From assembly GCA_958296295.1 (NCBI GenBank), contig OY282460.1, positions 496,001 to 560,000 on the forward strand: a stretch of 64,000 bases of DNA, read 5' to 3'. The stretch comes from an uncultured Pseudomonadales bacterium (lineage in GTDB: Bacteria > Pseudomonadota > Gammaproteobacteria > Pseudomonadales > Azotimanducaceae). The position numbers and the translations under genes were made by a program. Below, in pieces: positions 17,662-26,749 of this stretch (the first letter of the stretch is position 1; each line of letters opens with the position of its first letter). The notes beneath the pieces are model-generated. The model was given only the letters and a program-made list of their open reading frames with translations. It ran no database searches and was not told the origin of the DNA.

Positions 17662-18254
17662 CCACCGCGCGCTTGGGCGTCGCCTTCGACCTCACCAGCA
17701 TCCCTTCGCTGTTGGCCTTCCAGCCCGCATGCGCACTGGCCGACGAGCTGAACGTGGAAGTGGAATGGCTGCCGGTTGCTTCTCTCGGCAAGGCGCAACG
17801 CGGCGTCCCGACCGGCGTGGCCGAAACCGCGGCGCAGCGCCACGCCCGCGTGCGCGCCGACTATTTCGCCAAAGACAACGCCCGCTACGCCAAGTGGCAG
17901 GGCGTCGCGTTGCGCCGCACCGCCGAGGGCGTAAGTTCCGCTCTCGCCAGCGCCGGTTGCCTGTGGGCCAGCCGCCACGGCGTGGCCCGAGCCTACTTGG
18001 AGCGCGTCTGGCTTTCGTTTTGGGCTAACGAACTGGACATCGAATGCCGGGCCTCGCTCGCCGGTGCGTTGGCCGAGGTTGGCGCCCCCGGCTTCCACGA
18101 CGCGGACTTGAAAGCCCAGTGGAAGGCGCATGAGGCGGATGTCGCCGCGCGCGGCGTCTTCGCGGTGCCAACCTTTCTGCTGGATGGCGAGATGTTCGTC
18201 GGCCGCGCGCACTTGCCGATGATCCGCTCACTGCTCAGCGGCCCCAGCGAGTAG
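17658..18254 (+). CDS. Divergent DsbA-fold protein, coupled paralogue
   Basis: A 198-residue relative of the preceding protein. It keeps the C-terminal GVFAVPTFLLDGEMFVGRAHLP loop with its cis-proline, but the N-terminal motif has become VAFDLTSIPSLLAF, so the usual SPxxY context of the catalytic serine is lost. The GTG start at 17658 overlaps the upstream TGA (GTGA), indicating translational coupling. The pair may act as a heterodimer in which only one subunit binds glutathione, but that is speculation. There is no signal peptide. Confidence 0.65.
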   Translation: MTTARLGVAFDLTSIPSLLAFQPACALADELNVEVEWLPVASLGKAQRGVPTGVAETAAQRHARVRADYFAKDNARYAKWQGVALRRTAEGVSSALASAGCLWASRHGVARAYLERVWLSFWANELDIECRASLAGALAEVGAPGFHDADLKAQWKAHEADVAARGVFAVPTFLLDGEMFVGRAHLPMIRSLLSGPSE

Positions 18255-18293
18255 GCCGCCCGCTGCCGCCAAGATTTCACGGGAGAGCTTCAG

Positions 18294-19499
18294 ATGACGA
18301 AAGCCGGCTTCCAGACTCGAGCCGTTCACGGTGGCGAGAAGCCCGATCCCGCCACCGGCGCTTCGGCACCGAATCTCGCGATGTCGACCACGTTCGCGCT
18401 CGACGAGCCGGCCGGATTCTCAATCAACGATTTCGAGGGCGAACTGCCGTACATCTACACGCGCTGGGGCAATCCCACGGTGCGCATGCTGGAGGCGAAG
18501 CTGGCGGCGTTGGAAGAAGCGCAGGACTGCGTGGCGTTCGCTTCCGGCATGGCCGCGACCACCGCGCTGCTGCTTACGGCGCTGGACGCCGGCGACCATC
18601 TCGTCATCAGCGACGTGAATTACCCCGGCACCGCCGAGTTCGCCCGCGGCGCGTTGACCGAGCGCGGCGTGGTCGTCACGCCCGTCGACACCAGCGATCT
18701 GGCCGCCGTGGCCGCCGCGCTGCGGCCCGAAACCAAGATGATCTGGGCGGAAACCCCTGCCAATCCGATTCTGCGTCTTGCGGACGTCCACGCCATCGCC
18801 GCGCTGGCCAAACGCCACGGCACCCTGCTGGCGGTGGATTCCACCTTCGCAACCCCGGCGGCCCTGCGCCCCATCGAACTTGGCGCGGATTTCGTGGTGC
18901 ATTCGCTAACCAAGTACATCGGCGGACACGGCGACGCTTTAGGTGGCGCGGTGCTTGGCGCTACCGAAGCCCTCGAACCGCTGCGAACCCGCGCGCTGGT
19001 GCATCTCGGCGGCGTGCTCAGCCCGTTCAACGCGTGGCTCATCGCGCGTGGCGCCGCGACCTTGCCGATCCGCATGAAGGCGCACGAGCAAGGGGCATTG
19101 AAGGTGGCGGCGTTTCTAGAAGCGCATCCCGCGGTGCCGCGCGTGAACTACCCGGGGTTGAAATCGCATCCCCAACACGCGCTGGCGGCGCGGCAAATGG
19201 ACAACTTCTCCGGCATGTTGTCCTTCCAAGCCGTTGGCGGCGAGGGCTTGGCGCGACGCATGGCCAAGGAACTGCGCACCATTCACTTCGCCGTCTCGCT
19301 CGGCCACCACCGCAGCTTGATCTACTGGATCGCGACGGACGCGATGATGGAATCCAGCTACCGGCTAACGGGCGAGGCGTTGGGCCGGTATCGAGAGTTC
19401 GCCGGCGACGGATTGTTCCGCCTTTCCGTCGGCTTGGAGGACTCCGAGGACATTTGCGAAGACTTGGACCGGGTGCTCGGCGGCAAACCCGGCGCCTGA
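18294..19499 (+). CDS. Cys/Met-metabolism PLP-dependent enzyme
   Basis: A 401-residue trans-sulfuration enzyme of the cystathionine gamma-synthase / beta-lyase / methionine gamma-lyase family. The PLP lysine lies in DFVVHSLTKYIGGHGD. The phosphate and ring contacts are in YTRWGNPT near residue 60, FASGMAAT near 84 and AVDSTFATP near 185. The C-terminal substrate site is LRTIHFAVSLGHHRSLIY. Family members share folds but differ in reaction, so the exact step is unassigned. AGAGCTT lies nine bases before the ATG. It follows the DsbA-fold pair by 39 bases. Confidence 0.85.
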   Translation: MTKAGFQTRAVHGGEKPDPATGASAPNLAMSTTFALDEPAGFSINDFEGELPYIYTRWGNPTVRMLEAKLAALEEAQDCVAFASGMAATTALLLTALDAGDHLVISDVNYPGTAEFARGALTERGVVVTPVDTSDLAAVAAALRPETKMIWAETPANPILRLADVHAIAALAKRHGTLLAVDSTFATPAALRPIELGADFVVHSLTKYIGGHGDALGGAVLGATEALEPLRTRALVHLGGVLSPFNAWLIARGAATLPIRMKAHEQGALKVAAFLEAHPAVPRVNYPGLKSHPQHALAARQMDNFSGMLSFQAVGGEGLARRMAKELRTIHFAVSLGHHRSLIYWIATDAMMESSYRLTGEALGRYREFAGDGLFRLSVGLEDSEDICEDLDRVLGGKPGA

Positions 19500-19521
19500 G
19501 CGTTGGCAGCCGGTGCTACCG

Positions 19522-19543
19522 CGTGCCACCAGTTCGTGGCACG
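19522..19543. terminator. Hairpin between convergent genes
   Basis: CGTGCCAC and GTGGCACG form a perfect 8-bp stem with a six-base loop. It lies 22 bases after the PLP-enzyme stop and between convergent genes. It lacks a clear T-run, so it may need Rho or serve only as an RNA end. Confidence 0.45.
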
Positions 19544-19609
19544 ACTGTGGAAGTCCTGGCCAGTGCGCGTTCAACCATCCGAGCGTTGTCCACCACGAGA
19601 TTCGGTGGT

Positions 19610-20680
19610 TTAGCAGCCCAAGGCGGACATCCGGATGTCATCCGCGCCAGTACCTTGAGCTGGTCCCGATAAGGCTCGCTTGCCGGCTCCATGCGCCGCT
19701 TGTTCGATGCGCCGGGCAATACCGTGAAACGTTCTACGCGCCGTGGCGCGTAGACTTGGCGTGCCGCCCGAGCTCTCCCAAATGGCTACGCCTTCGCGCT
19801 GCGCTGCAAGCACAAGCGGAGCCATGTCCTCGAAGCGGCCCAGCATCGGGTCCACGGACGGCGGCGGGGCCAGGTTGTGGCTGAACTCTCGAAGTACCTT
19901 GGAGATGTCCGTATGGATGCGGTTCTTGACTTCTCGCAGATCGAAGCATCTTTCGGCGGCCATCGACCGTCCGTAGACCTTGAACCGTTGCGGGACGTAA
20001 CCAAGGAACGCTGGTGTCGAACGAAGTAGTTCAGCGTCGGCCGGTGCGATGGCAGCGATCGTCTCGGCATCGAAGATCCATTTGGCAAGTGCCTTGCCGA
20101 GCGTGGCGAGTGCCCGTACCGAGTAGAGATCGCAAGTGACCGGCACAACGAAGAAGTCCGAGTCAAGCAGAAGAACGCGGTTGAGCGCCCCAATGTTGGG
20201 GCCCGTGTCGTAGAAGACATAATCCAACGGCGATTGGCGATGAATCTGGGAAACGAGCATGCTGATCGACGCCGTAGCGCGCAGGGCGCCGAGCCGCCGT
20301 TTGAGGCTGTCCTTCCAAAAGTCGTGGAGCAGCTCCTCGAACTCGAACAGCCTAATATCGCCCGGTAGCAGCTTTACGTTGCTTTCCACAGAGATGGGTT
20401 CCACCAACCGCCCAACGCGGGTGTCATGGACAACAGGACTGACCGCGGTCCAGATCGTCTGGCCGTCACTGCCGTTCGATTGATTCAGCAGATCGTCTAT
20501 TTGCTCGTCCGGCAGCAAGCTGGCCGTGAGGTTGCACTGCGGGTCACTGTCGACCAGGAGCACGGAGCGCCCCATCTCGGCGAGCGCGAACGCGATGTTC
20601 GTGGTGAGCGTGGTCTTGCCGACTCCACCCTTGGGGTTGAACAACGTGATGCGAACCGGGGATTCCGGGCTGTAGACCAA
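19610..20680 (-). CDS. ParA-family ATPase of the NACHT operon
   Basis: A 356-residue deviant-Walker ATPase of the ParA/MinD group. The N-terminal KGGVGKTT (residues 17-24) is the deviant Walker A with its signature lysine, followed by LLVDSDPQCNLT. Walker B lies in YVFYDTGPNIGALNR. The C-terminal extension after about 270 is basic and unassigned. No ParB is adjacent. The TTG start at 20680 lies two bases after the stop of a 56-aa gene. That gene starts one base after the NACHT gene, so the ParA protein is part of a tight defence-like operon rather than a plasmid partition locus. Confidence 0.75.
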   Translation of the reverse strand: MVYSPESPVRITLFNPKGGVGKTTLTTNIAFALAEMGRSVLLVDSDPQCNLTASLLPDEQIDDLLNQSNGSDGQTIWTAVSPVVHDTRVGRLVEPISVESNVKLLPGDIRLFEFEELLHDFWKDSLKRRLGALRATASISMLVSQIHRQSPLDYVFYDTGPNIGALNRVLLLDSDFFVVPVTCDLYSVRALATLGKALAKWIFDAETIAAIAPADAELLRSTPAFLGYVPQRFKVYGRSMAAERCFDLREVKNRIHTDISKVLREFSHNLAPPPSVDPMLGRFEDMAPLVLAAQREGVAIWESSGGTPSLRATARRTFHGIARRIEQAAHGAGKRALSGPAQGTGADDIRMSALGC

Positions 20681-20682
20681 AA

Positions 20683-20853
20683 TCAGTCCTCTCGGCGATT
20701 CGCGAATAGGGTGCCGGTCAACGCTTCGGCGGCAGCACGGAACGCGCCCATGTTGCCAACGCCATCAACTTGCATCGGCGTCAACTCGTGGACGGGACCG
20801 CCCAGATGGAAACTCTCCACGAACACCCGGCCCTTGAAGTGCAGCGAGCTCAT
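20683..20853 (-). CDS. 56-aa protein between NACHT and ParA genes
   Basis: It begins MSSLHFKGRVFVESFHLGG and ends FANRRED. The ATG at 20853 is one base after the TGA of the NACHT-LRR gene, and its own TGA is two bases before the ParA start, so all three are tightly coupled. There is no signal peptide or membrane segment. No family is recognised. The exact packing argues that it is a real gene and not a chance ORF. Confidence 0.55.
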   Translation of the reverse strand: MSSLHFKGRVFVESFHLGGPVHELTPMQVDGVGNMGAFRAAAEALTGTLFANRRED

Positions 20854-20854
20854 G

Positions 20855-23023
20855 TCATTCGCCCGTTACGATCTCGCAATCCGGTAGGGCCCTTTGGAGT
20901 TCGTTAATCGCTTCCTGCGAGACGGGCGGAGACGACAGCAATACCGCGTCTAGGGTCTCCAAACGAGCCAAGGGCGCGATATCGTCGATGTTTGTTCTCG
21001 CTAGGTTCAGGAAATCAAGCTGCCGCATGTTGCCTATCGGCGAGATGTCCTTTACGGCAGTACCCTCGAGTTCCAGCCAAGAAAGGTCCGGCAGCTTGGC
21101 GATGCAGTTGATGTCGCTTGTGTTGGTGTCGGTGAGAATCAGCACCTGCAAGCTCGACAAGCCAGAGATTGGCTCTAGGTTTGCGATGTTGGCTCGCCGA
21201 AGGTCCAAAATCCTGTAGTCCAAATCCCTCACAGCCACGGTCCAACCCCTGCGGATCGACGCCAGCACTTCGTCGGACAACCCTTGGTCCCCGGCCGTCA
21301 GCAACTCAAACAGCGATCGGTCGGTGACGTAATCGTCATACTCGTCATCTCCCCAGCAACAGTCCGAGCATCTGATTTGCGTGCGAACGCACCAGTCGAT
21401 CGCCGCCGCCCGGTCGCCAGCGCTTAGGCCCGAGTACGGGTTCGCTACCAAACGCGCCGCCAGATAGCCCAAATTGAAGAGCTCCTCGCCGGCTTTCGGC
21501 TCGCCGAGCAGAGAAAAGTCGTCGCCAAACACGCAGTTCGTCAACTCGGTGTGCCACTCCGGTCGGTTGGCCAGCATCTCGAAAAGGAAGCAGAACGTCT
21601 CCAGCCAAGAGGGTTGCCGTGCCCATGCGGCAAGGCTGTTTCGGTCGAAGCCCAAGGAGGAGCGGCCTTGTTTGGCCCACTTGTAGCCAGTGACCTCGCG
21701 TTCGAGCGCCACGGCGGCGAAATACTCTTGGAAGGAGAGGTGGCTGAAGGCGTATTGGTCGTCTGCCTTAGGGATGAATAGCCCGCTCCGCCGTCCAACA
21801 AACGAAAGGAACTCAGCGGGAGACGGCACGTCTACGAACGCCTTGCTGCGTTCCATTTCGTTGCCGATCCAATGTAGCGCGTCATCGCAGGGAACAAGCA
21901 AGTCGGTGTCGCCGTGGTGTTCCCGCTGTTTCTGCATTTCATACGCAACGCGGGCCAGCCACATCTTCCTACGCGGAAGATCGTGGGCGCTTGTGCCGAT
22001 ATCCCGATGCTTGTCGATAGACTCCAAGTACGCCTCGGCGATTCGCTCGTAGAGCAACCACCGCTCGTGCGGCAAGGTGGCTTCATTCCGGTGGACCAAC
22101 GCCATGAGCGCCAGGATGTTGGGAACCCGTGCCAGCCGTTGCAAGGCCTTGTCCTTGCCAATGGCTTGCACCAATTCGTCAGCCTTGCCCTCTTTGAGCG
22201 CGTCCTTGTCGCGCATGGTGTACCAGTTTTGCGCGAACCGCTTGATCCGACCGTGGTTGAAGGGTGCCAGGTAGCACTTGCCGATCTTCGGCATGTCTGA
22301 GTCGGCGGCGTTGCTGCCGCCGTTCTTTCTTGAAACTGGCCGGCGTTCAAAGGGCACTTCGCCGTAGCCGACGATGCGCGAGGAAAGCAGCCAAAGGCAG
22401 TCGGGAAAGCGTCGCATGCCGTCGAACACGGCTTCTCGCAGGTTGAGCCGCGCCTCCTTGCTGCCGATTTCGTCGATGCCGTCGAGCATCAGTAACGCGC
22501 GCCCTTCTTCCAACATGCTTCGTATGTAGTCGCCCTCTCGAAGAGGTTCGCCCACGCGCTGGGACAAGAAAACACCTAGCAGGCCATCGAATGTCGTCAC
22601 GGATTCGAGCGGGAGTTCCCGCAGCACCATCGGCACGGGGAGCACCCAGCCGAATCGGGCTAGGGACGGGCTGTTGCCTCCGGCGAACGTGAGCAGCCAC
22701 GCCAAGTAGTCGAAAAACGTTGTTTTGCCGGTGCCGGGGTCGCCGAGCAGCAGCACACGCCCGTAGCGTTCGAGGGCTGCGACAAGGCTCTCGCATTGTG
22801 GCATCCACTCCTTCGGATTGATGTCAACGGAGATGGGGCGCGACGACACCAGCGGCGGGACCACCATGAACTCAATAGGAACGTTCGGGCGGTCGTTGCG
22901 ATCCGGCAAGCCCAGCAGACGAACATATCCGTGCCGCCTCTGAACGTTGGAGAGATAGGCGCGCAGCGGCGGATTGGCGTATATCTCAGCCTCGGGCAAG
23001 TTGTCGAAACGGGGCCCTGTCAT
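20855..23023 (-). CDS. NACHT NTPase with C-terminal leucine-rich repeats (bacterial NLR-like)
   Basis: A 722-residue STAND NTPase. Walker A is LLLGDPGTGKTTF (about 91-103) and Walker B is LLMLDGIDEIG (177-187). The helical region carries the NACHT signature SHLSFQEYFAA. The last 120 residues form about five internalin-like LRRs (ISGLSSLQVLILTDTN, IAKLPDLSWLELEGT, IGNMRQLDFLNLART, LARLETLDAVLL). Related bacterial NACHT proteins protect against phage. No obvious effector domain (nuclease, TIR or membrane) is present in the N-terminal 90 residues. The ATG is preceded by GAGG and lies 11 bases after the broken KAP gene. Likely role: phage sensing in the operon with the 56-aa and ParA proteins. 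Confidence 0.8.
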   Translation of the reverse strand: MTGPRFDNLPEAEIYANPPLRAYLSNVQRRHGYVRLLGLPDRNDRPNVPIEFMVVPPLVSSRPISVDINPKEWMPQCESLVAALERYGRVLLLGDPGTGKTTFFDYLAWLLTFAGGNSPSLARFGWVLPVPMVLRELPLESVTTFDGLLGVFLSQRVGEPLREGDYIRSMLEEGRALLMLDGIDEIGSKEARLNLREAVFDGMRRFPDCLWLLSSRIVGYGEVPFERRPVSRKNGGSNAADSDMPKIGKCYLAPFNHGRIKRFAQNWYTMRDKDALKEGKADELVQAIGKDKALQRLARVPNILALMALVHRNEATLPHERWLLYERIAEAYLESIDKHRDIGTSAHDLPRRKMWLARVAYEMQKQREHHGDTDLLVPCDDALHWIGNEMERSKAFVDVPSPAEFLSFVGRRSGLFIPKADDQYAFSHLSFQEYFAAVALEREVTGYKWAKQGRSSLGFDRNSLAAWARQPSWLETFCFLFEMLANRPEWHTELTNCVFGDDFSLLGEPKAGEELFNLGYLAARLVANPYSGLSAGDRAAAIDWCVRTQIRCSDCCWGDDEYDDYVTDRSLFELLTAGDQGLSDEVLASIRRGWTVAVRDLDYRILDLRRANIANLEPISGLSSLQVLILTDTNTSDINCIAKLPDLSWLELEGTAVKDISPIGNMRQLDFLNLARTNIDDIAPLARLETLDAVLLSSPPVSQEAINELQRALPDCEIVTGE

Positions 23024-23034
23024 GCTGCCATCCT

Positions 23035-24349
23035 CTAGAAGTACGGAACAAACATAGTGGGCAAGACGTAATCCGGTGTGGCACGCACGATGTCCTGAAT
23101 CCAGAACACGTCCGCCGCAGTCGGATCCGGGAACGTGTCCTGTTCGACTCCTCGCGCATCATCAGAATCGGCGGATTCGTCACCGGAACGAACGACCACC
23201 GGCAGTTTGAGATCGCTGAGGATCTTCAACCCCGCCGTCTCGCCCCGACACCATCTCAGGATGTCTCGGAAGACGTCGGGATTGGCCTGCCAGCGTACAT
23301 AGAGCTCGTGATGGAACTGGTGGACATAGGCGACGACGAGCAGCTTGCGCATCTCGTTACGTCCCGGTTCGTCCTGGCTGGCATCGAGGTCGCCGGGTAG
23401 CCGCGAGCACAAGCGAACCACCAGATTGGCAAGGCCCTTTAGCTTGCGGGGATTCGGCGGCAGGCACGGTTGATCACCGACAACGTCGCGCAGCCATCCT
23501 ACTTGGTGCGCTTCAATGCTGTTGTCGCCGTCCTTGATGAAGTCGCACAGCAGCCGACCCGGTTCCTTGACGACTGGCAGATGCCAGACGTTTTGGCAGA
23601 TCTTCTCCAAGTAGGACGCTGCGCGCACTGGGGAGTCCCGCCTCGTGTTCTCGTCGGTAAACCCGCCGGCCAGTCGGCTGGCGATGGCGCCCTCCACCGC
23701 CTTCTGATTCAAGCCCAGCACGAAGACGCAGTTGTTCAGCGTGAGATAGACCTTCAACCCTTCCAGCAGACGGTACGCAGCCTCGGGCGTCTGGTGACTT
23801 CTCTTCTGTTTCGGGCAAGAGCAGCCGGATGGTCTCCTGCAGGTTCTGCCGTAGCGTGTCGGATGGCAGTGTTGCGGCCAAGTTCTCCGCGTCCCACTGG
23901 CGGCTTGCCTGCTGAAATTTCGCGTATTGGAAACCGATTTTCTTGGTCAGATCGTCGAGCCCGAGCAAAGTGCCTTTCACGGCTATTTCGCCAAGACGTC
24001 TGGCCTCCGAGCCATTCAGTGCCTTCGGCGATAGCTGCGCCCGCATCTCCTGCAACAAAGCCACAACGGGCACGGCCTCTGCGTGATAGCGCCACGCGTC
24101 GAACCAAACCGCCCGGATGCGAGCGCTGGATCCCAACGGGCTTGGCGCGTTTTGCAGGTCTAGCGAAAGGTGATTGTCGCGCGTCAGGTGGTAACGCACT
24201 TGGTGCAGAAAGCTGGTCTTGCCAAGGCCCCAGTCGCCATGCACGCCGAACACCTGCGGCGGCTCGCAGGTGGCGATGGCTTCGCCCACTTCCTTGATTA
24301 GCGCGTCGCGGCGGAGCCGGTCGCGTAGTGTTGGCTCGTCGTTGTACAA
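23035..24349 (-). pseudogene. KAP-family P-loop NTPase, broken at Walker B
   Basis: Two frames together make a KAP NTPase. The first (24349 to about 23790) has Walker A GDWGLGKTSF at 38-47 and the family motif VWFDAWRYHAEAVPV. The second (about 23780 to 23035) resumes at TPEAAYRLLEGLKVYL, followed by NNCVFVLGLNQKAVEGAI. Family members have a DDLDRC-type Walker B exactly at this join, and it is absent from all frames here. The lesion is therefore an out-of-frame deletion of a few dozen bases rather than a simple miscall. The gene heads the operon with the NACHT and ParA genes. The start is uncertain (TTG at 24349 or further upstream). Confidence 0.7.
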
Positions 24350-24401
24350 GCGTGTGCTCCACGCGCCGCCGGGCCCGGCTTCGCACTCTGGTCGGGCTTT
24401 G

Positions 24402-25322
24402 TCAGGCCCCGCCGGCTACCGTCTCGCGCTGCACGGTCACATCGTGCGCTTCGTGTTCGAAATAGCGGCGGGTGAGCGTGCGCTGGTTCTCGTAGATGGA
24501 GCCTTGGAACGGCGCCCGGGGGAGGGGTATTCGCACCGGCACGTCTTCCAAGCGCGGGCGCATGGTCGGCTTGCCGTGGACTATGCGCCCGTTGAACTCG
24601 TCCAAGTCCGCTAGGTGCTCCACGCCGGCCAATGGCCATGCGTCCGCCGCGGCGTACTCGAAGTACAGCACGCGCCGCTGACGGCCGGAAGTGTTCAGCG
24701 CGGAGCCATGCACCATGCGAACGTGATGGATGGTGATGTCGCCGGCGCGGCCGTGTACCTCGCGGGCGTTCGAGACGTCCAAGCCCGTGCGGGCCACATC
24801 AATGGCGCCGCAGAACGCGCCCTGGCTGTGGTGGTCGTGTATCGGCCCGCGGTGGGAACCGGGTAGCACTCGCAGCGGGCCGTTGCTGGCGTTCATGTCG
24901 TCCAGCAGCACGCCCACCGCCAGCACGTCCTGATTGGTGTGCGGGTAGAACGCCCAGTCTTGGTGCCACTCCACCGGTGCGCCGTAGCCGGACGCCTTCA
25001 TGTTGATTTTGCCGCCGGCGCGCAGCCGGATGTTCGCGCCGATGAGCGGCGTCAACGCCGCCATGATGCCGGCGTGGGCGGCCAAATCGCGGTAGAAAGG
25101 GTGGGCGCGATGCGGCTTTTTGATGCGCCGCACGCGGGGCGCGTCGGGGCGGTGGGACGGCTCCAAGTCCAGCACCTCCGTGTGCTCGGTCACTCCGGCG
25201 GCGCTCGCCGCGATGGCGTCCGTGACGTCGCGCAGCGCGGCCAGCGTCTCGTCGCTCAGCACGTTCCGCACCAGAATGTAGCCATCGTGTCGGTACGCGA
25301 CGATCTGCGCTTCGGTGAGCAT
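24402..25322 (-). CDS. Phytanoyl-CoA dioxygenase (PhyH) family protein
   Basis: A 306-residue Fe(II)/2-oxoglutarate oxygenase. The metal triad is readable as His and Asp in EWHQDWAFYPH and the distal His in IHHVRMVHGSALN; the Arg in GRQRRVLYFEY should bind 2-oxoglutarate. Length is typical. GAGGAG lies three bases before the ATG. The substrate cannot be told, because PhyH enzymes hydroxylate many small molecules. It stands alone on the minus strand, upstream of the KAP/NACHT operon. A 33-bp repeat begins 14 bases upstream of its start. Confidence 0.85.
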   Translation of the reverse strand: MLTEAQIVAYRHDGYILVRNVLSDETLAALRDVTDAIAASAAGVTEHTEVLDLEPSHRPDAPRVRRIKKPHRAHPFYRDLAAHAGIMAALTPLIGANIRLRAGGKINMKASGYGAPVEWHQDWAFYPHTNQDVLAVGVLLDDMNASNGPLRVLPGSHRGPIHDHHSQGAFCGAIDVARTGLDVSNAREVHGRAGDITIHHVRMVHGSALNTSGRQRRVLYFEYAAADAWPLAGVEHLADLDEFNGRIVHGKPTMRPRLEDVPVRIPLPRAPFQGSIYENQRTLTRRYFEHEAHDVTVQRETVAGGA

Positions 25323-25335
25323 GGCTCCTCTCCTT

Positions 25336-25368
25336 GCGGGTCGCCGCTATTGTCGCACGGCCCGGAAC
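25336..25368. repeat. 33-bp direct repeat, left copy
   Basis: It begins GCGGGTCGCCGCTATTGTCG and is identical over 33 bases to 26653-26685. The two copies bracket the AAA ATPase pseudogene, as if the module had been inserted with duplication of its flank or had entered by recombination between the repeats. Confidence 0.8.
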
Positions 25369-25453
25369 CGTCGTGGAGCGGCGTCTTCACCGCTGGCTCA
25401 GTCAGGCCCCAGCCCGCCAAGCGCGGGCCTTTCCTAAGCGATGCGCTGCCCGT

Positions 25454-26636
25454 TCATTCGCCGCCGGCCACCGTGCCGCGGTTTTCCGCGCGCACCTGCT
25501 TGCGATACGCCTTCAGTGCGTGGGCCATGTGGGTGTGGAAGGACGGGATGCCAAAGCTGACCACTGGCCCGTCGCTGGTCAGTACGCCGTGCGTCACCGC
25601 CGCGGCCAATTCTTCGCGGCCGTTGAGGCCCGTCTTGTCGATCTCGGCGATGGCGGTCGGCACCGTGAGGCGATCCACCCCGGCGTGGAGCATCTTGGCG
25701 ATCACGGGAAGCACGGATAGCTCGCCGTTCGGCAGGACGTTCAACCTTGCTTGGTAGTAGCGGGTGCGCCTTGCGTCCCTAAGCTCCGCGGCAAGGTCGA
25801 GAGCGGCCCCGCTTTCCAGATGGCCATGTTTCTCGATGGCGGCTTCGGCGCCGGCCAAGTAGCCGTGGATGTGTTGGGGAGCCGAAGGACGCTTCCGCCA
25901 GCCGAATAACGCTTTGCTCAGGCACGTCGTGGCCCATTGCCGACAGTCCTTTCGCGATGGCCTCCACGGCCTCGTGCCCATCCAGCGGCGCCACCCGAAT
26001 CACATCCTGCGTGCGCGAAATGCCGAAGTCCGCCAGTTTCACCGGCAGGTGCTGCAAGCCGATGCCGACGGGAAGAGTTGGGCAGCCGTGCAAGCCTTGA
26101 TGCAGCACTCGGAGGGCCGCGGCGCCTTCCGGCCGTATGGTGTGCAGTTCGTCGATGACGACGATCAGCGCTTTGCCGTCCCATGCTCCAGCCGTCTTGG
26201 ATTTGCGGAGCAGGGCAGGGAACTCGCCGGTGTGACGAACGTGCTCCCGCGTCACGTTCGCCTTGACGAGGCCCACCCCACCTCCTCGCGCGGTGGTCTT
26301 GGTGTCGATCTCCGCGACAGGGCGGAATGCGTCTTCGCAACCAAGCGCGTCGCCCATCGCGAGGAACAGGCCAACCTCGCCGACGAGCATCTCGGGCTCA
26401 AGCACGATGCCGTGGACGTCTACTCCGTTTCTGCGCCCGGTCGCCATCTCGACGTATTTGAGGCCGAGCTGAGTCTTGCCCACTCCCGGCACGCCGGTCA
26501 GCAGCGTCAAGCCTCCCGTTCCCGCGCCCGAGTGGAGCAGCTCGTCCAAGCGGCCGGTTAGAGTGGCCAATTCCGATTGCCGCCCGGCGAAGTACGGAGG
26601 CGCGTTGCGTTCGGAGAACAGGCGGTTTGCCAACAT
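25454..26636 (-). pseudogene. AAA ATPase, frameshifted
   Basis: An AAA/Orc-like ATPase. A NAPPYFAGRQSEL start region leads into Walker A GVPGVGKT (residues 48-55 from the ATG at 26636) and Walker B KALIVVIDELH. Near 25878 the frame breaks: LAEASFG continues in another frame as APQHIHGYLAGAEAAIEKHGH and runs to a stop at 25454. One extra base, or two lost, explains it. The C-terminal part ends in HTHMAHALKAYRKQ. It is a single-gene module between exact 33-bp repeats. The ATP-binding half is intact, so a truncated product is possible. Function unknown. Confidence 0.6.
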
Positions 26637-26652
26637 GGTCAAGCGGCCGTCC

Positions 26653-26685
26653 GCGGGTCGCCGCTATTGTCGCACGGCCCGGAAC
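26653..26685. repeat. 33-bp direct repeat, right copy
   Basis: Exact copy of 25336-25368. It lies 17 bases upstream of the AAA ATG and just before the promoter region of the Gfo/Idh-AKR gene. Confidence 0.8.
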
Positions 26686-26749
26686 TGCCCGCTCAAGCCC
26701 TGCCGCGGCGTATCATGCGCCACCGCTTTTGGCGTTTGGCAGCAGCACG

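Noticed and set aside
19610..20680. Plasmid partition locus
   Set aside because: There is no ParB and no centromere-like iterons, and the gene is locked in an operon with a NACHT gene.
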